A model generated the notes under the pieces. The model was not told where the DNA came from, made no database searches, and saw only the letters and a list, made by a program, of their open reading frames with translations. 64,000 nt of DNA from Pseudorhodoferax sp. Leaf265 (lineage in GTDB: Bacteria; Pseudomonadota; Gammaproteobacteria; Burkholderiales; Burkholderiaceae_C): contig NZ_LMMT01000036.1 in the NCBI RefSeq assembly GCF_001422365.1, positions 251,823 to 315,822 on the forward strand. The letters are read 5' to 3'. Below are positions 62,621 to 64,000 of this stretch, piece by piece. The translations under genes and the position numbers were made by a program. The first letter of the stretch is position 1. Each line of letters begins with the position of its first letter.

Positions 62621-63766
62621 TCAGGCGGCAGCGCCCGAGAACAAGGTGTCGTAACGCTGCACCATGGCCGACAGCCCGTAGCGTGCCTGCGCCTGGCTGC
62701 GTGCCGCCTGCCCGTGGCGCCGTGCCCGGTCGGCATCGTCGGCATAGGCGGCCAGCGCCCGGGCCATGGCCGCGTCGTCCTCGGAGGGCACCAGGCTGCC
62801 AGTCGCGCCGTCGGTCACGACCTCGGGATTGCCGCCGACCGCGGTGGCGACGATGGGCAGGCCGCAGGCCATGGCCTCCTGCAGCGTGCACGAGGTGCCT
62901 TCGGTCAGCGAGGGCAGCACGAAGCAGTCGAGCATGCGCAGCACCTCGGGCACGTCGCTGCGCGCACCGGCCAGCCAGGCCAGTTCGCGCAGGCCGGCCC
63001 GGGTGAGGATGGCGTCGATCTCGGCCGCCAGCGGCCCGTCGCCGACGAACACCAGGCGGGCGCGGTCGGCCAGGTCCGGCCGCGCCTGCAGCAGTGCCAC
63101 GAAGGCACGGGCCAGGGCCTGCTGGTTCTTCACGGTCTGCAGCCGGCCGACGGTGCCGATCAGCCAATGCTGGCCCGGCGTGAAGGGGCAGCCGGCCACC
63201 GCGGCCACCGGCGCCGCTGCCGGGGCGAAGCGGTCCGTATCCACGCCGTTGGCGATCAGCGAGCGGCGCCGCGCGGGCACGCCAATGGCGCGCGCCAGGT
63301 AATCGTCCAGGTCCTGCGACACGCTGACGTAGTGCGACACGAACGGCCGGTACGCGCGGCGCAAACGCCGGTAGCGCACGCTCTGCCCGTGCGGGTCGTG
63401 CGCGTCCCAGCCGTGCTCGGCATGCACGCGCAGCGGCACGCGCGCCAACCAGCCCAGCGGCACGATCTCCAGCGCCGCGAGGTTGCAGGTGTGCAGCACC
63501 TGGGGCCGGAGGCGGCGCAGAAGCGTGTGGATGCGCCGGTACAGCGGGATCGCATGGCCGACCGGCTTGTCCAACGCGATGAACTCCACGTCCGGCCGCT
63601 CCACGCGCTGGCGAAAGTCGTCGATGGTGGTCAGCGACACCACGGTGTGGCGGTAGCGCTCTGCGGGCAGGCGGTTGATCAACTGGACGATCACGTTCTC
63701 CAGCCCACCGATGCTGAAGCGGTAGACGAAATGCACGATGTGCAGCGGAGCGCGCTCAGCCGGCAT
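62621..63766 (-). CDS. Sugar transferase, PEP-CTERM/EpsH1 system-associated (GT4)
   Basis: A 381-residue GT4 enzyme starting APLHIVHFVYRFSIGGLENVIVQLIN. Its middle is HGWDAHDPHGQSVRYRRLRRAYRPF, with IGTVGRLQTVKNQQALARAF and the donor site LPSLTEGTSCTLQEAMACGLPIVATAVGGNPEVV. This is the pattern of the sugar transferases named for the PEP-CTERM/EpsH1 system. The start is the ATG at 63766, which overlaps the upstream partial glycosyltransferase by 11 bases. It is the second visible gene of the leftward operon running to 57.5 kb. Confidence 0.88.
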   Translation of the reverse strand: MPAERAPLHIVHFVYRFSIGGLENVIVQLINRLPAERYRHTVVSLTTIDDFRQRVERPDVEFIALDKPVGHAIPLYRRIHTLLRRLRPQVLHTCNLAALEIVPLGWLARVPLRVHAEHGWDAHDPHGQSVRYRRLRRAYRPFVSHYVSVSQDLDDYLARAIGVPARRRSLIANGVDTDRFAPAAAPVAAVAGCPFTPGQHWLIGTVGRLQTVKNQQALARAFVALLQARPDLADRARLVFVGDGPLAAEIDAILTRAGLRELAWLAGARSDVPEVLRMLDCFVLPSLTEGTSCTLQEAMACGLPIVATAVGGNPEVVTDGATGSLVPSEDDAAMARALAAYADDADRARRHGQAARSQAQARYGLSAMVQRYDTLFSGAAA

Positions 63767-64000
63767 GGGCAACCGCCTCTCGCGTGGCCAGGATCTGGCG
63801 GAACAGCTGCAACTGGCCCTGGGTGGTCGCGTCCCAGGAGAAGGTCTCGGCATGGCGGCGCGTGTCGGCGCGGTCGGGCAGCTGGGTGAACAGCCGGTTC
63901 CAGGCCGCGACCAGGCCGGCACCGCTGCGCTCGGGCATCAGCACGCCGGCGGCCGGCTGGCTCACAACCTCGGGCGTGCCCCAGATGTCGGTTGCGATCA
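63756..64000 (-). CDS. Glycosyltransferase, partial (C-terminus)
   Basis: The last 80 or so codons of a gene that begins beyond the window. The visible part reads IATDIWGTPEVVSQPAAGVLMPERS, then ETFSWDATTQGQLQLFRQIL. This is the C-terminal donor-site and tail pattern of GT4 glycosyltransferases, probably another exosortase-associated sugar transferase. It overlaps the following transferase gene by 11 bases. Its own start cannot be seen. Confidence 0.8.
   Translation of the reverse strand, partial: IATDIWGTPEVVSQPAAGVLMPERSGAGLVAAWNRLFTQLPDRADTRRHAETFSWDATTQGQLQLFRQILATREAVAHAG

Noticed and set aside
30677-64000. Exosortase (XrtA) and PEP-CTERM target proteins
   Set aside because: I looked for a polytopic exosortase with the Cys/Arg/His set and for C-terminal PEP motifs followed by a helix and basic tail; none is in the window. 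They may lie beyond its right end.
1-64000. CRISPR arrays, insertion sequences, prophage
   Set aside because: No regularly spaced repeats, transposase motifs or inverted-repeat ends were seen. The only recombinase-like sequence is the degenerate domain fused to the chain-length protein.

Overview
The window looks like chromosomal DNA of a high-GC betaproteobacterium, most likely Burkholderiales/Comamonadaceae. The grounds are the GC-rich codon use, a DUF2970 protein, the gmk-rpoZ-spoT block with greB convergent to it, MocR/LrgAB-type genes, and an exosortase-A-type exopolysaccharide locus. No phage, insertion sequence or CRISPR array was seen.

Region 1 (1-14.7 kb) is housekeeping and miscellaneous: lrgAB with a divergent MocR regulator, a VOC protein, DUF808, a GTPase/membrane pair (DUF3482/DUF2868), a PhoX-type phosphatase, a GNAT protein, a 2Fe-2S ferredoxin, gmk, rpoZ, a clear terminator, bifunctional spoT, greB and two small unknowns. 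Two identical tRNA-Arg(ACG) genes in a tandem duplication (14.83-15.13 kb) mark its right border.

Region 2 (15.15-30.67 kb) is a compact catabolic cluster for nicotinamide/nicotinate. It encodes an exported nicotinamidase, nicotinate dehydrogenase (NicA and the molybdopterin/tri-heme NicB), 6-hydroxynicotinate reductase (Hnr), enamidase (Ena), a ferredoxin-NADP reductase, an ApbE-fold UPF0280 protein, a PF06684 (DUF1185) protein, a branched-chain-amino-acid-type ABC importer with a fused permease, and a TetR regulator. The enzyme set implies the reductive route (6-hydroxynicotinate, then tetrahydro-6-oxonicotinate, then 2-formylglutarate). That route is known from Eubacterium barkeri and proposed for Azorhizobium. 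None of the oxygenase-route genes (nicC, nicD, nicE, nicF, nicX) is in the window.

Region 3 (30.68-64 kb, running off the right end) is a large exopolysaccharide locus. It holds a chain-length determinant fused to a tyrosine-recombinase-like domain, a polymerase/ligase with an inserted carbohydrate-binding-like domain, ugd, an MBOAT/SGNH acylation pair, glycosyltransferases, two pyruvyltransferases, a Wzx flippase, wecBC, a deacetylase-glycosyltransferase fusion and an O-antigen ligase. It also carries the exosortase-A-associated set: PLP decarboxylase, acyl-CoA ligase, acyl carrier protein, two alpha/beta hydrolases and several glycosyltransferases. The exosortase itself and any PEP-CTERM substrate are not in the window and may lie beyond 64 kb. 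Together the genes predict an acylated, pyruvylated polymer containing glucuronic acid and N-acetylmannosaminuronic acid. The stretch at about 39.8-48.3 kb looks less GC-biased than its surroundings, as is common for variable sugar-assembly genes.
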